NCBI GenBank assembly: GCA_027604005.1
Contig: JADGJT010000388.1
Location: 8,770-20,728 of the forward strand
DNA from: Dinochytrium kinnereticum
Lineage: Eukaryota > Chytridiomycota > Chytridiomycetes > Chytridiales > Chytridiaceae
DNA length: 11,959 nt
Direction: 5' to 3'
Of the stretch, positions 1 to 7,645 are shown piece after piece; the first letter of the stretch is position 1, and each line of letters opens with the position of its first letter. Below the pieces are notes generated by a model. The model made no database searches, was not told the DNA's origin, and saw only the letters and a program-made list of their open reading frames with translations. Made by a program: the position numbers and the translations under genes.

Positions 1-660
1 TGCTGGTTTGTTGCCTCCTTTGGTTTTGTTTTTCGGGGAGGCTGATGATATTGTTGTACGGTAGATGTAACGAGTGGGAAGCTTCGTTTGGAGTTTGGTT
101 TTTTTTCCTTTCTTTTTCTCTTCGATGCGGGTCACTTACTATTTTCTTTTTTCTTTTTGTTGTTATCTGTTGCCCCTGTGCGAGGTGGTTGTTGTTGGTT
201 TATTCTGCTCTTAGATATGTTTTTTTATTTCCTTTCGTTGCTTTTGATTTTACGTCTGGTGGTTGGATTAGATGCGTTGAATAAAGTTGTCTGGGCGGGA
301 GGTTTGTTATCGATCTTTCACCTGAGGTGTGATCTAATTTAGACTGTGAAATTTCCTTTTTCTTTCGATGGGGTTCTCCATTGGGTCTTTTTTTGCTTTT
401 TCAGCATTTCGGGTCAGTCTTTGTTCATGATGTGGTTATTTGTTAGTTTATGACGTGGGAAACGACGTTCTCAATGTTACAATGGGTTTCGTTCTGGAGA
501 TGTTGAGAAGCCCTGAAGTGGCTAACACTAATCGAAAGGGGATTTAAATGCCGTGCCTAATAGGTTTATCGTTCAGTCTAACAAAGGATGGCTGGTGAGG
601 GATCGCGATTGCTAGATGCAAAAGTGATTTATTTCGGTTGTCATTTTTGTATGCAGAACC
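1..660. other. T-rich left-edge region, no convincing gene
   Basis: The plus strand is very T-rich, especially in the first 420 bases. The open frames from 45 and 88 encode runs of Phe, Leu and Val that simply follow from this composition, so I do not call them. An AATAAA at 280-285 on the plus strand could be the poly(A) signal of a plus-strand gene lying left of the window, which would make this a 3' UTR converging on the protease gene. That is inference. The part near 628 probably belongs to the 3' end of the minus-strand protease transcript. Confidence 0.4.
628..633 (-). terminator. Candidate poly(A) signal of the aspartic protease gene
   Basis: Plus-strand TTTATT reads AATAAA on the minus strand. 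It lies about 190 nt downstream of the protease stop codon (820-822), a normal 3'-UTR distance in fungi. No cleavage-site evidence is available from the sequence. Confidence 0.4.
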
Positions 661-819
661 AGAGCAAACAAATAAATATTCAACAAGAAACAAAAATAGC
701 AATCTCTCTCATCCAATGAAACAAACAACAATAACCGTCTTTTAGTCTACAGTGAGGAAAAAGACCTCGAGCGAGAAAAATCAACAATGAAAAGAACTAA
801 AAATATCTATCAATGCAAT

Positions 820-3794
820 TTAATTCAAACAAGTTGAATTAGACCTCGCCCTCCGTGGCTCCTGCTCTCCATCCTCCTCCACAACCGGTGATCTTTGCGG
901 GAAGTAAGCCGGCATCAACCTCGCATTCCCATCCAACACGTGATCCGGTGTCCCCTTTGTCGGCCTCTTCATCGAATCAAAAACGATCGTCGACACAGGT
1001 CTCTCTTTCTGCACCACGTTCATAACTAGTGGCATTGGAGGCTGGAGGTGTGGCATGGGTGGACAGAAGGATGCTGAGGGGATTGGGAGGTTGCTGGAAT
1101 CTGTTGCTGGACGACGGAGGGAGTCAAAGACGATGGTGGAGGCTGGTCGGTCTCGACGTTGGTTGGGGATGGAGGCTTGGCCTGGGATTGGGAGGTGGTG
1201 GGACATTGGGTGGGGGCTTGGCATAGCCATGATGGCTGCGATAGGGGGCTCGGTGTTGTGGGAGGTTGAGATGGTGATTGGTGGTGGCGGTTTGGAGGTG
1301 GTTTGGTCGTTGCTGGAGGAGAGGGGACCGTCTTCGGGCTTCATCCTTCCATCACGGTTTCGTGACCTTCTGATGACGATGAGAGCGGCTATGGCGATCA
1401 CAACCGCGCCGGCGACGCCACCCCCGATCGCCATGTACATCGTTTTGCTCTTCTGAGTCTTCTCCTCTGCTGCCTTCTGGTCTTGCTTTGTTGGTGTGGT
1501 TCCACCCCCGGGAGCGGCAGACCCACCTCCACCAGAACTTTGAGAACCACCTGACGATATTTCTTCGTCGCTCTCATCGCCTGAACTTCCTCCACCAGTT
1601 GATGGGCCGTTTGTGGCGCTGGAGCGTCGAGTCGTTTGAGTCGCGCCGCTTCCACCGCTACCTCCAGAACTTCCGCTACCATCACTACCACCACCACCAC
1701 CACCACCACCACCCGTACCTGGACCCGTATCACCTCCACCTCCACCGCCAGGCGCAGAAGGGGTGGGACCCTGCGTGGACGGATCTGGATTCGCCGCAGC
1801 ACCGGGTCCCGCCTCACCCCCACCACCGTTGCTCACCAACGACGGTGGTAAAGACGACGGTGACCGATTGGCGCTCAAAGCCAGCCCCACGCGTCCACCG
1901 GCGAGATCGTAGACGGAGAAATACCTTCGCAGAAAGACGTCCCCCAAGATCCAATAATTGGGGGCCCCTGGACCGAAACTCGCGAGGACGGTTTGGATGC
2001 CCAGTGAGCAGGTGTTGGAGGATCGGTCGTAGAGGACGTAATCGGTTGGTGCTAGGGTGAATTGGTGGGCGTCTATGCTTAGCGTTATGGTGGGGAGGGT
2101 TCGTGCTACTGTGCAGTCGAAGGTGCAGATTTGGGAGGAAGAGCAGGAGAGGGATAAGCCTGCTCCGCGGAACCTGTCCATGATGCCGTTGAAGGTGTTC
2201 TGATCGAATGCCATCAAAGCCGTTCCGGAATCAATGACCGCCACGGTGTTTCCTGGTGCGGAGAGTTGAGAGGAACCGATGGAAATGCCGCGACCGGTCA
2301 CGGACCAGTAGGTTTGGGAGGGAGCGTTTCCGTGGTTTAGATTCATCCAGGTGATCTGCCCGGTGTGGTAGCTGGATTCGATTCCTCCTAGGATGAGTTT
2401 ACCGCCGTTTGTGTAGTACGTTTGGCCGTCGACGGAACCGTTTAGCCAGAGACTGAAGACGGATTCGGATATGGCGCGGTTACTGACGAGGGATTGGAAG
2501 GCTGTTGTGTAATCTCTTGTGGCTGCGTTTTTGTTGGGAGTGATGAGAAGAACTGGTTGTGGACTAAAAAAAAAGTTAAAAAAGTTCAAACTTACCACCA
2601 AGACCCCCGTCATAAGCCAACCCCATAATCCCATCCCACTGTCCGTTCATGATCCTCTGAAGCACAGAAGATTGCGAAATAACCTCCACGAAAGTCTGAT
2701 TCGCGACCGTGAGTCCACCAATCCCAAACCGCTCAGTCGACATGATGCCCGTGAGACTTCCAGTACCATAAGCAATAGTTCCTTGCTGACCTCGGTATTT
2801 TGGTAAGATTGCGTAGGACCTGGAGGCTGCCTTGTTGTAGTAGTTTGCGTTGTTGCAGTTTGAACCGCATGTGGTTGAGCCGACCCACTTTTTTAATATT
2901 ATATTGTTTTCAGACGATTAGTTGATGTGGGTAATCAGGAGGCACGAGTAGAGTTTTTCAATTTTAAAGGAAAAACGGGACGCACCAGGTTCGTGGATCC
3001 TGTGTCGATTACGACGTTGAACTGTTGAGGAGGGGTTCCAAGTGAAACGCTGACAAAGTACTACAGGTAATGTAATGGATTAACGCACTTTATATCATCA
3101 CTTTGCATTGAATGAGGGGTCGAGAGGCTATGTGATTCCTTGATTCCCACTTTTCCATAAGTTCAATGAGAAAAAGAACTTAGTCCTTTTTTCCTTAACG
3201 ACGGGGGAGGGGGGAAGGTTTTAAATCCTTCCATGATATGCTCGTTTTTCCCACTATAAACACAATATAGAAATATGTAGATGTTGTTGATGCACGTTCA
3301 AAGGTTGACTGGTGGGCTCACTTAAAGGAAAACTAAGCTCATTACTCACCCCACGATCCCTATTGTTGATGACATCAACAACAGTCCCCGCACCCATGGG
3401 TCCGATCTGAAAAGAGTCATCTCCAACCCCATATTTGAAATTCAGATAGGCGACATCGGCGGCGATCAAGCTCTCCAGCGACCGATGCTTCACAATCAAG
3501 ATATTATCATCACCGCCTGGGTTGCTCGCTGACGAAGCCTTCTGAATAGGGATCCTGTAATTCGTTGAGTAAATTTACAGAGGAATGGGTTAGGAGTCGA
3601 CTGGAAGAGTCGATGATGCAACAAGGAATGGATACTTGCTCAAAGACACTGCTGGATGATGATGGATTGACTGCATTCAGAGATGGAGGGGCAAGACCAG
3701 CTTCCACACCAGTTCTGGATCCGTAAAGGACGATAAGTGCGAGGGCGACAGCGACGGTGGCCAGGCAATGGCGCATGCGATGCAAGGCCGTCAT
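820..3794 (-). CDS. Membrane-anchored A1 (pepsin-family) aspartic protease, five exons
   Basis: Exons read 3794-3640, 3554-3350, 3060-2986, 2887-2596 and 2522-820, joined in frame to 809 residues. Residues 1-32 are a signal peptide (hydrophobic core about 11-24, likely cleavage after VEA) and 33-120 a propeptide. The catalytic domain runs about 121-465: first active site DTGS at 139-142, followed across an intron by the usual Trp (146), flap Tyr185 in AYGTGS, second active site DSGT at 340-343, and ILGDVFLR near the end of the second lobe. First-lobe cysteines 152/156 and second-lobe 369/375/379/414 could form disulfides. A Gly/Ser-rich stalk (474-587), one transmembrane helix (about 605-627) and a basic stop-transfer IRRSRNR lead into a Pro/Ser-rich tail of about 180 residues. 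The family cleaves peptide bonds at acidic pH; this architecture predicts a plasma-membrane or vacuolar/endosomal enzyme with a cytosolic tail. In-frame upstream ATGs (up to 4019) exist, but the start at 3794 puts the signal peptide at the N-terminus. The fourth junction is less certain than the others. Confidence 0.85.
961..1002 (-). repeat. Tail repeat unit 2 of the aspartic protease (RPVSTIVFDSMKRP)
   Basis: This encodes protease residues 750-763 in the predicted cytosolic tail. It matches unit 1 (1108-1149) at 11 of 14 residues, with only conservative differences (Ala/Val, Leu/Met, Arg/Lys). Both copies are preceded by a basic/acidic pair (DRP and ERP). A near-identical short block in otherwise low-complexity sequence suggests a conserved docking or phosphorylation motif; that role is inference. 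Confidence 0.8.
1108..1149 (-). repeat. Tail repeat unit 1 of the aspartic protease (RPASTIVFDSLRRP)
   Basis: This encodes protease residues 701-714 and is the partner of the block at 961-1002. The spacing of 49 residues between copies and the RPxST context, which resembles basophilic-kinase sites, are direct observations. Binding or phosphorylation is not shown. Confidence 0.8.
1369..1437 (-). other. Transmembrane helix of the aspartic protease
   Basis: Codons for residues 605-627 (about MYMAIGGGVAGAVVIAIAALIVI) form an uncharged run of about 23 residues, bounded by Lys-rich sequence (EKTQKSKT) outside and IRRSRNR inside. The positive-inside rule predicts a type I topology with the catalytic domain outside. 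It differs from a GPI signal because about 180 residues follow it. Confidence 0.8.
1687..1713. repeat. Perfect (ACC)9 trinucleotide repeat in the protease stalk
   Basis: Nine uninterrupted ACC units on the plus strand read as nine GGT codons (Gly) on the coding minus strand, inside the Gly/Ser-rich stalk. Pure triplet arrays of this size tend to vary in length, which here would change stalk length in frame. The plus strand reads as poly-His or poly-Thr in other frames, which is a shadow. Confidence 0.9.
2523..2595 (-). other. Protease intron 4 (73 nt, acceptor ambiguous)
   Basis: The donor is a strong GTAAGT at 2595. Three acceptors keep the reading frame: after 2553 (43 nt intron), after 2523 (73 nt) and after 2502 (94 nt). 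I prefer 2523 because the resulting distance between the MGLAY and FQSLVSN motifs best matches the pepsin family. The T-tract followed by TTTAG at about 2564 is out of frame and would give a 32-nt intron. Confidence 0.5.
2888..2985 (-). other. Protease intron 3 (98 nt)
   Basis: The donor GTGCGT at 2985 follows the codons for DTGSTNL, and the acceptor AAAAAAG precedes TGG (Trp146). A CTAATC branch-point candidate lies upstream of the acceptor. The intron splits the signature DTGSTNLW exactly between Leu and Trp in phase 0. Confidence 0.85.
3061..3349 (-). other. Protease intron 2 (289 nt)
   Basis: The donor GTGAGT at 3349 follows the codons NNRDRG, and the acceptor CTGTAG at 3061 precedes TACTTTGTC (YFVSVSLGTPPQ). 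It is phase 0. It is about three times longer than the other introns, with several in-frame stops, and I see no extra exon inside. The join gives the usual pepsin-family transition from propeptide to the first mature strand. Confidence 0.8.
3555..3639 (-). other. Protease intron 1, probable GC-AG intron (85 nt)
   Basis: The donor reads GCAAGT at 3639-3634 and the acceptor TTACAG ends at 3555, with CTAAC and CTCAAC branch-point candidates upstream. Using the nearby GTATCC as donor instead puts exon 2 in the wrong frame and brings a stop after 14 codons. The GC donor joins the exons as FE-IPIQK, a normal propeptide sequence, and the next frame stays open for 68 codons. GC-AG introns with GCAAGT donors are a known minor class. 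Confidence 0.65.
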
Positions 3795-4129
3795 CCGTCG
3801 TCTTGTGGGATCCAGCGAGGACCGTGAGAAAGTTGAACTTTTGAACGCACCAATTGGCTTGCTGCCACCTGCCCAAGAATACGACTGGCAGGGCTGCCTG
3901 GCAGCAAGACTTTTGCGCCAGAAGAGGCGCTGCTGTGTAACATTCACCGCATTCCAAAGCATATTCCATTGTGCAACATTAGCATGGAATATTCGCATGC
4001 GGGTTCGGAATATTCCCATTGGTAGGGATTTTGAGCGGCGGCTTTCCTCTTGTGCTAACCTGAGGTCGCACAGAACACAACGCGAGTTTCTGATTTAAAG
4101 CCACCGCCTGTTGATTGAATGTGTACATT
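3795..4129. promoter_or_regulatory. Divergent intergenic region between the protease and F-box genes
   Basis: These 335 bp lie between two start codons pointing outwards, so they should hold both promoters. They contain CCAATTGG (3850-3857), an ATTGG at 4018-4022 (CCAAT on the minus strand) and two GAATATTC palindromes. Several in-frame ATGs upstream of the protease start lie here, so its 5' end could extend further. Shared regulation is inference. Confidence 0.55.
3986..4016. repeat. Paired GGAATATTC(C) palindromes in the divergent promoter
   Basis: GGAATATTC at 3986-3994 and GGAATATTCC at 4007-4016 start 21 bp apart, about two helical turns, so they face the same side of the DNA. The second is a perfect 10-bp palindrome. 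A half-site ATATTCC also occurs at 3961-3967. This looks like a dimeric transcription-factor site, but no factor can be named. Confidence 0.4.
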
Positions 4130-5326
4130 ATGGCCAGCAGGAACAGCGACGTTGAAGGTGACCCTCAGACTGCTTACTTCTACTGCCCCATCTGTGGCAT
4201 TCCGGTGACGTCCGAGGACACCTTCAGTGCTCGCGGGGCCTTCTCGAGGAGAGTCGACTTTGAGGGCCTCTCGGCGTCCGATCATCGCTGGAGGTCTCAA
4301 GGTGTTGGTGTGTTTGCCAACGCAGTCACTCTGACCGGGATGGTTGACGAGCATAATTTTCAAGTTTATCGATGGTCTTATCATGAGCCCGACGCTCACA
4401 CCGATACATCCGATGATGAAGAGGTCCCGGCGAAATGGACAGGACCGCACATCAACATCAACTTCTTTGTTGACTGCGAATCTAATGGGGGGATCCTCGT
4501 CCACCAGGCTTGCCTGGACTTGGCAACGGCCTGGTCAAAGGTCTCTGAGCTCGATCTGTTCAAGGATGCGAAGGGACATGCGTTGACGACGAACATGGAA
4601 TATGTACATGAGATGGGAGGCAGGAACCATTATGGAACAAATAGTGGCGACTACCGATCTGGACTTAAGCTCCTGGTCGCACCTGCTAGTACACCAAAGT
4701 CAACAGATCTCTCCGTTGTAGGTGGAAACTTGGTCAAAGGTGTCATTCACTCAAAGGAGATACTTAGGTCCTGGGGATATCCGCAGGAGTATTTCTTAGA
4801 TGACGCACTGGCACCCCATTTCTTCAGGCCCAACCGATTTCCAAAGCTCTTTTCTCTTTCTGATCAAGGGTCTACTCATCCAATGACACCTACGAGAAGC
4901 TCCCCAGAGCTGAGCCTAATGGAGACCCTATCCGCAGAAATACTCTTTCAGATCATTCAGTGGCTTTTCAACACCGTCTCTTTCAACGAGTTCGCAGCTT
5001 TAGAAGACTTTCGTACTGGAGCCAAGAACTATCCAGTACGGGCTCTCTCCTCCGCTTCCAAGAGGCTCCGTCAGACTCTTATGTCACCAGATGCGGCGTT
5101 CATATGGTTCAGGCAATGCAAGAGGTTCTCATGGTTACCAGAAAAGGTGGAAACTACTCGATCAGCCGTAAAAGTTCGTAAGGCCATGGAAGAGCCAGCA
5201 AGGAAATGGGACTGGAGACGATACTACCTTGATTGTTGTGTTTCAAACAGCATGTTGAAGAGAAGCTACATGCGCGAGAGGGTCTTGGACTTGGATTTTA
5301 TCTGCGGACGTTTAGACGAATCTTAA
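4130..5326 (+). CDS. F-box-like protein with N-terminal CxxC/HxxC signature
   Basis: A single exon encodes 398 residues. The ATG at 4130 has A at -3 and G at +4; the frame is open a few codons further upstream but without ATG. Residues 19-22 are CPIC and 125-128 HQAC, a spacing seen in fungal F-box proteins where Cys and His residues may bind zinc. Around 261-332 the sequence LMETLSAEILFQIIQWL, then RALSSASKRLRQTLMSPDAAFIWFR, follows the F-box pattern (Leu-Pro/Ser-x-Glu-Ile-Leu, Ser-Ser-x-Ser-lys-x-Leu). WDWRRYYLDC (359-368) is the usual segment closing such domains. By family, it would link substrates to Skp1-Cullin1 ubiquitin ligases in cytosol or nucleus. The F-box lies in the C-terminal half and no LRR, WD40 or Kelch repeats follow, so the substrate side may be the N-terminal part. 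It is divergent from the protease gene. Confidence 0.75.
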   Translation: MASRNSDVEGDPQTAYFYCPICGIPVTSEDTFSARGAFSRRVDFEGLSASDHRWRSQGVGVFANAVTLTGMVDEHNFQVYRWSYHEPDAHTDTSDDEEVPAKWTGPHININFFVDCESNGGILVHQACLDLATAWSKVSELDLFKDAKGHALTTNMEYVHEMGGRNHYGTNSGDYRSGLKLLVAPASTPKSTDLSVVGGNLVKGVIHSKEILRSWGYPQEYFLDDALAPHFFRPNRFPKLFSLSDQGSTHPMTPTRSSPELSLMETLSAEILFQIIQWLFNTVSFNEFAALEDFRTGAKNYPVRALSSASKRLRQTLMSPDAAFIWFRQCKRFSWLPEKVETTRSAVKVRKAMEEPARKWDWRRYYLDCCVSNSMLKRSYMRERVLDLDFICGRLDES

Positions 5327-5678
5327 TTAAAAAAGAACAGGCAGGCTAGAGTCAGCTGGGGGCGGGAAATGCGCCAACTACTTTGCCAACGATATGCAGA
5401 GATATTACCACAACGCTTCTGTTTAGCAGGATATTCTCCTCTTGCAGGTTGTGGGCTCTTAAGCCCCTGCTGCCGTAACAACAAAAAGTCAGGTTGGAAT
5501 TCTGCTGAAGCTTCTGACGGCGCAAGCCTGATGGGTAATAATAACATTCTGGTACATGAAAAGCCCATCCTCCTCCTCACGTGGACCCAGCCCCCAAATG
5601 GCCCCAAATTGACAAACCTCTGGGTGTTCCGACGCTGGCATTCTCAACTGAACACCTCCGTCGGAGATCCATCATCGC
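5327..5678. other. Intergenic region between F-box and disordered-protein genes
   Basis: I see no convincing gene. An AT-rich stretch right after the F-box stop (AATTAAAAAAG) may serve 3'-end formation, though no AATAAA is present. An open frame from 5369 has low-quality composition and overlaps the next gene in another frame. The rest presumably carries the promoter and 5' UTR of the gene at 5679; an in-frame TGA shortly upstream of its ATG supports that start. Confidence 0.4.
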
Positions 5679-6761
5679 ATGATGGCCTTGCATCCCTCAA
5701 TGCCCGTACTGGCAGCTATTCCCCTGGGTCGACATCTGGAAGGATACGCTGACGATGTAGAGGCCAACCATCGGCCGGCGGATAGTGAGGACGAGGATGA
5801 CGCTATATGGTTCGGACAGCAACGAGCATCCCATTTGCCCTATTCGCCTTGCGTCGATGCAGAACGGCGTCTAGAGGAATCGGTTGCTGTTTCTTTTATT
5901 CACCCTCAACCACAAATCCTATCTCCGACAACCGACACTCGATATAGCTGCAACTTCCAGACTTCCCATCCCACTGTGGCCCAGCCCAACACGTCGTCTC
6001 CCCCTTCATCTGCCAGCTCACCTCCCCTTCCTGACTCTGCAACACTCCTCCGTAGTCTCTCAACAGCGAAGCTATGCCAGCAAGCCCGGCCCATAAGTCA
6101 AGTCGTCTCCATTGTCAACCTTGCTCATCGCATCCAAGAGGTCACTCCCACCTCTTCTGATACCTGCATGATATCCACATTGGGTCTTCAATCAACGAGA
6201 ATAAAGTCTCCAATCAAGAAAAGACGGAGAGCTTCTTGGCATGGTGCAGAGCAGAGGGGGCGGGACGCTTCGTCTTGTAAGACCAGCAGCATCGTTACCA
6301 TGCATTCTTGGACGAATGAACGAAGCGAATTGGATGATTTGCCGCCGCGAGCGGTACCTAATACCTTTAATCAGCCGGCTGTGTCGTCGGTTCGATGTAG
6401 GTCTCCATTGAGATTTGGGTTTTCTGTCAGCGAGAGTATGGTCACGCCGTCATGGGAGGATAGCTGCTGGACTTATCACGCCGAACGGCCCACCTCAACC
6501 TCTCCTGAACCCGCGCAAGAATCATACCACAGTATTTATTCACACGTGAACACATACTCTCAACCATCAGCTACACCGACGCCTCCTCCCAGCCTTCGGC
6601 CTTCCGAAACTCGTGGCGCTTCTCTACCTGCTGCACGTGACCGCTCCCCATCCCCTCTTCCTCCACGTAAAAGCATATCCGGACCAGCCAACACCAGACA
6701 TCGTCGCCATAGTCGTCAAGAGAGGTCGCCATGTCGCAAGCCACGCGAACCGTTGTTCTGA
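5679..6761 (+). CDS. Ser/Pro-rich disordered protein with nuclear-localisation-type cluster
   Basis: An uninterrupted frame encodes 360 residues starting with Met-Met. I do not recognise the family. Acidic SEDEDD lies at 36-41, then Ser/Pro/Thr-rich sequence. The region 118-154 is the only part likely to be helical (ATLLRSLSTAKLCQQA, then VVSIVNLAHRIQEV). The basic cluster SPIKKRRRAS at 177-186 fits a nuclear localisation signal and includes an RRRAS PKA-type site. Many SP pairs (for example at 177, 242, 275, 323, 325, 350) are candidate proline-directed kinase sites. The C-terminus (318-358) is Arg/Ser/Pro-rich. No enzyme motif or DNA-binding fold is visible. A role as a nuclear regulator or a CDK/MAPK target is inference; the length of the open frame and codon-like composition make it likely a real gene. 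Confidence 0.65.
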   Translation: MMALHPSMPVLAAIPLGRHLEGYADDVEANHRPADSEDEDDAIWFGQQRASHLPYSPCVDAERRLEESVAVSFIHPQPQILSPTTDTRYSCNFQTSHPTVAQPNTSSPPSSASSPPLPDSATLLRSLSTAKLCQQARPISQVVSIVNLAHRIQEVTPTSSDTCMISTLGLQSTRIKSPIKKRRRASWHGAEQRGRDASSCKTSSIVTMHSWTNERSELDDLPPRAVPNTFNQPAVSSVRCRSPLRFGFSVSESMVTPSWEDSCWTYHAERPTSTSPEPAQESYHSIYSHVNTYSQPSATPTPPPSLRPSETRGASLPAARDRSPSPLPPRKSISGPANTRHRRHSRQERSPCRKPREPLF

Positions 6762-7124
6762 TCACTTACTTTAGGGTGGCCCTTCATCTGCTATGTTTTT
6801 AAAATTCATGAAGTTGAATTGTGATGAGGGTGCTATTTTTTAATTAATGAAGTGATAAGCATTTGTTAGACAGTTGCTCCAAACACAAAGGTTGGAAGGG
6901 AGTGGCGTATGCATGGTCTACCTGCAGGTCCATAAAATAATGTATCAAAATCAACCCAGGTCAATATGTTTTAACTGAGTAATCGTGGGCATGTGGTTAA
7001 TTCAAACGAGAGGGGTTATTTGTGAATTCATTGCAATAACACGGCCACACATCCAGCGAATGGATGGACTTTGAGGATTTGAAATTTGCTGACCGAGTTT
7101 TTACACTTTGAGTCGACTTGATGT

Positions 7125-7141
7125 TTTGGCTCAAAGCCAAA
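7125..7141. repeat. Short perfect hairpin
   Basis: TTTGGCT at 7125-7131 and AGCCAAA at 7135-7141 form a 7-bp stem with a CAA loop. It lies between imperfectly inverted segments at 7061-7080 and 7143-7156 (GGATGG...AGGATTT against AAATCCTCCATCC), so the surrounding 95 bp can fold back more widely. Function unknown. Confidence 0.35.
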
Positions 7142-7160
7142 TAAATCCTCCATCCAACAT

Positions 7161-7166
7161 CACGTG
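7161..7166. promoter_or_regulatory. CACGTG box
   Basis: A CACGTG palindrome in intergenic DNA, about 660 bp upstream of the next predicted ATG and flanked as TCACGTGC. This core is bound by bHLH factors of the Cbf1/Pho4 type in fungi. One copy alone is weak evidence; the other CACGTG copies in the window fall in coding sequence. Confidence 0.25.
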
Positions 7167-7233
7167 CATATGATATTTGTCGGCGCCAGGAGTAGGAAGG
7201 AATATCCGCATTGAGGGAATTTTAGAGATTACC

Positions 7234-7602
7234 ATGCGTGTTTGTTGGCTGCTGACATTATTATTTACCATTGAGTAAGCAACCCAATATCATATTCGAG
7301 CCATCACAAAACTTTTCTCCACCAACTACTCCAGGGAATTGATGAATCGTCGACAAAGAGCAAATCATTGGTATGAGAACAAAGGGCGATTTACGCGAAG
7401 GATTTGCGCACGTCAAAAAACAAAGGAGCCTCCCAATCTAGCGCTGCCTGGCTCCTGTTCCTCTATGACAGAATTCTTGTCAATACTTGATATTCAGCTC
7501 AGTACCCCTCAAGCTTTTAATTTCGTTCTCTTCTCCATCTCACTGCCTGCCCCCACCGCCTCATCGACGTCGCGAACGCCGTCCATCACACTAGCGCCTT
7601 AG
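7234..7602 (+). CDS. Possible small spliced ORF with hydrophobic N-terminus (weak)
   Basis: ATG at 7234 in good context (ACCATG) begins a 13-codon exon with a hydrophobic stretch (VCWLLTLLFTI). A GTAAGC donor at 7275 and an acceptor CTCCAG ending at 7334 would join it in phase to an open frame ending at 7602, giving 102 residues. The second exon's end is pyrimidine-driven (Ser/Pro/Thr-rich) and resembles promoter DNA. No family is recognisable. It may simply be part of the promoter of the gene at 7828. Confidence 0.18.
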
Positions 7603-7645
7603 TTGAACCTGTGTCGACTCCTTAACCCTCTCAGCTGAGTTACAG

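Larger units (their letters stand above)
6762..7233. other. Intergenic region with hairpin, palindromes and CACGTG box
   Basis: No convincing gene. Visible elements are TGATAAG (6853-6859, GATA-type), the palindrome ACCTGCAGGT (6920-6929), a 7-bp hairpin at 7125-7141, three CTTTGAG heptamers (two direct, one inverted) between 7069 and 7136, and CACGTG at 7161-7166. The left part must hold the 3' UTR of the preceding gene, but no AATAAA is evident. The right part is likely upstream regulatory DNA. Confidence 0.4.

Noticed and set aside
45..342. Two overlapping plus-strand open frames rich in Phe, Leu and Val
   Set aside because: The residues follow directly from the T-rich composition; there is no domain, codon pattern or plausible start context.
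1029..1456. Plus-strand Gly/Trp-rich frames
   Set aside because: They are antisense to the protease tail and TM region, which have clear domain logic on the minus strand.
1488..2060. Plus-strand frame with a poly-His run
   Set aside because: It is the antisense shadow of the GGT-coded Gly stalk of the protease; the His run is the (ACC)9 repeat in another frame.
3795..4019. N-terminal extension of the protease from in-frame ATGs upstream of 3794
   Set aside because: It would bury the signal peptide about 75 residues inside the protein and remove most of the divergent promoter; kept only as an alternative.
4115..4129. Start of the F-box protein at 4115
   Set aside because: The codon there is TTG; the first ATG in good context is at 4130.
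5369..5752. 127-codon plus-strand frame before the disordered-protein gene
   Set aside because: It overlaps the start of the better frame at 5679, contains no recognisable feature and looks like chance.
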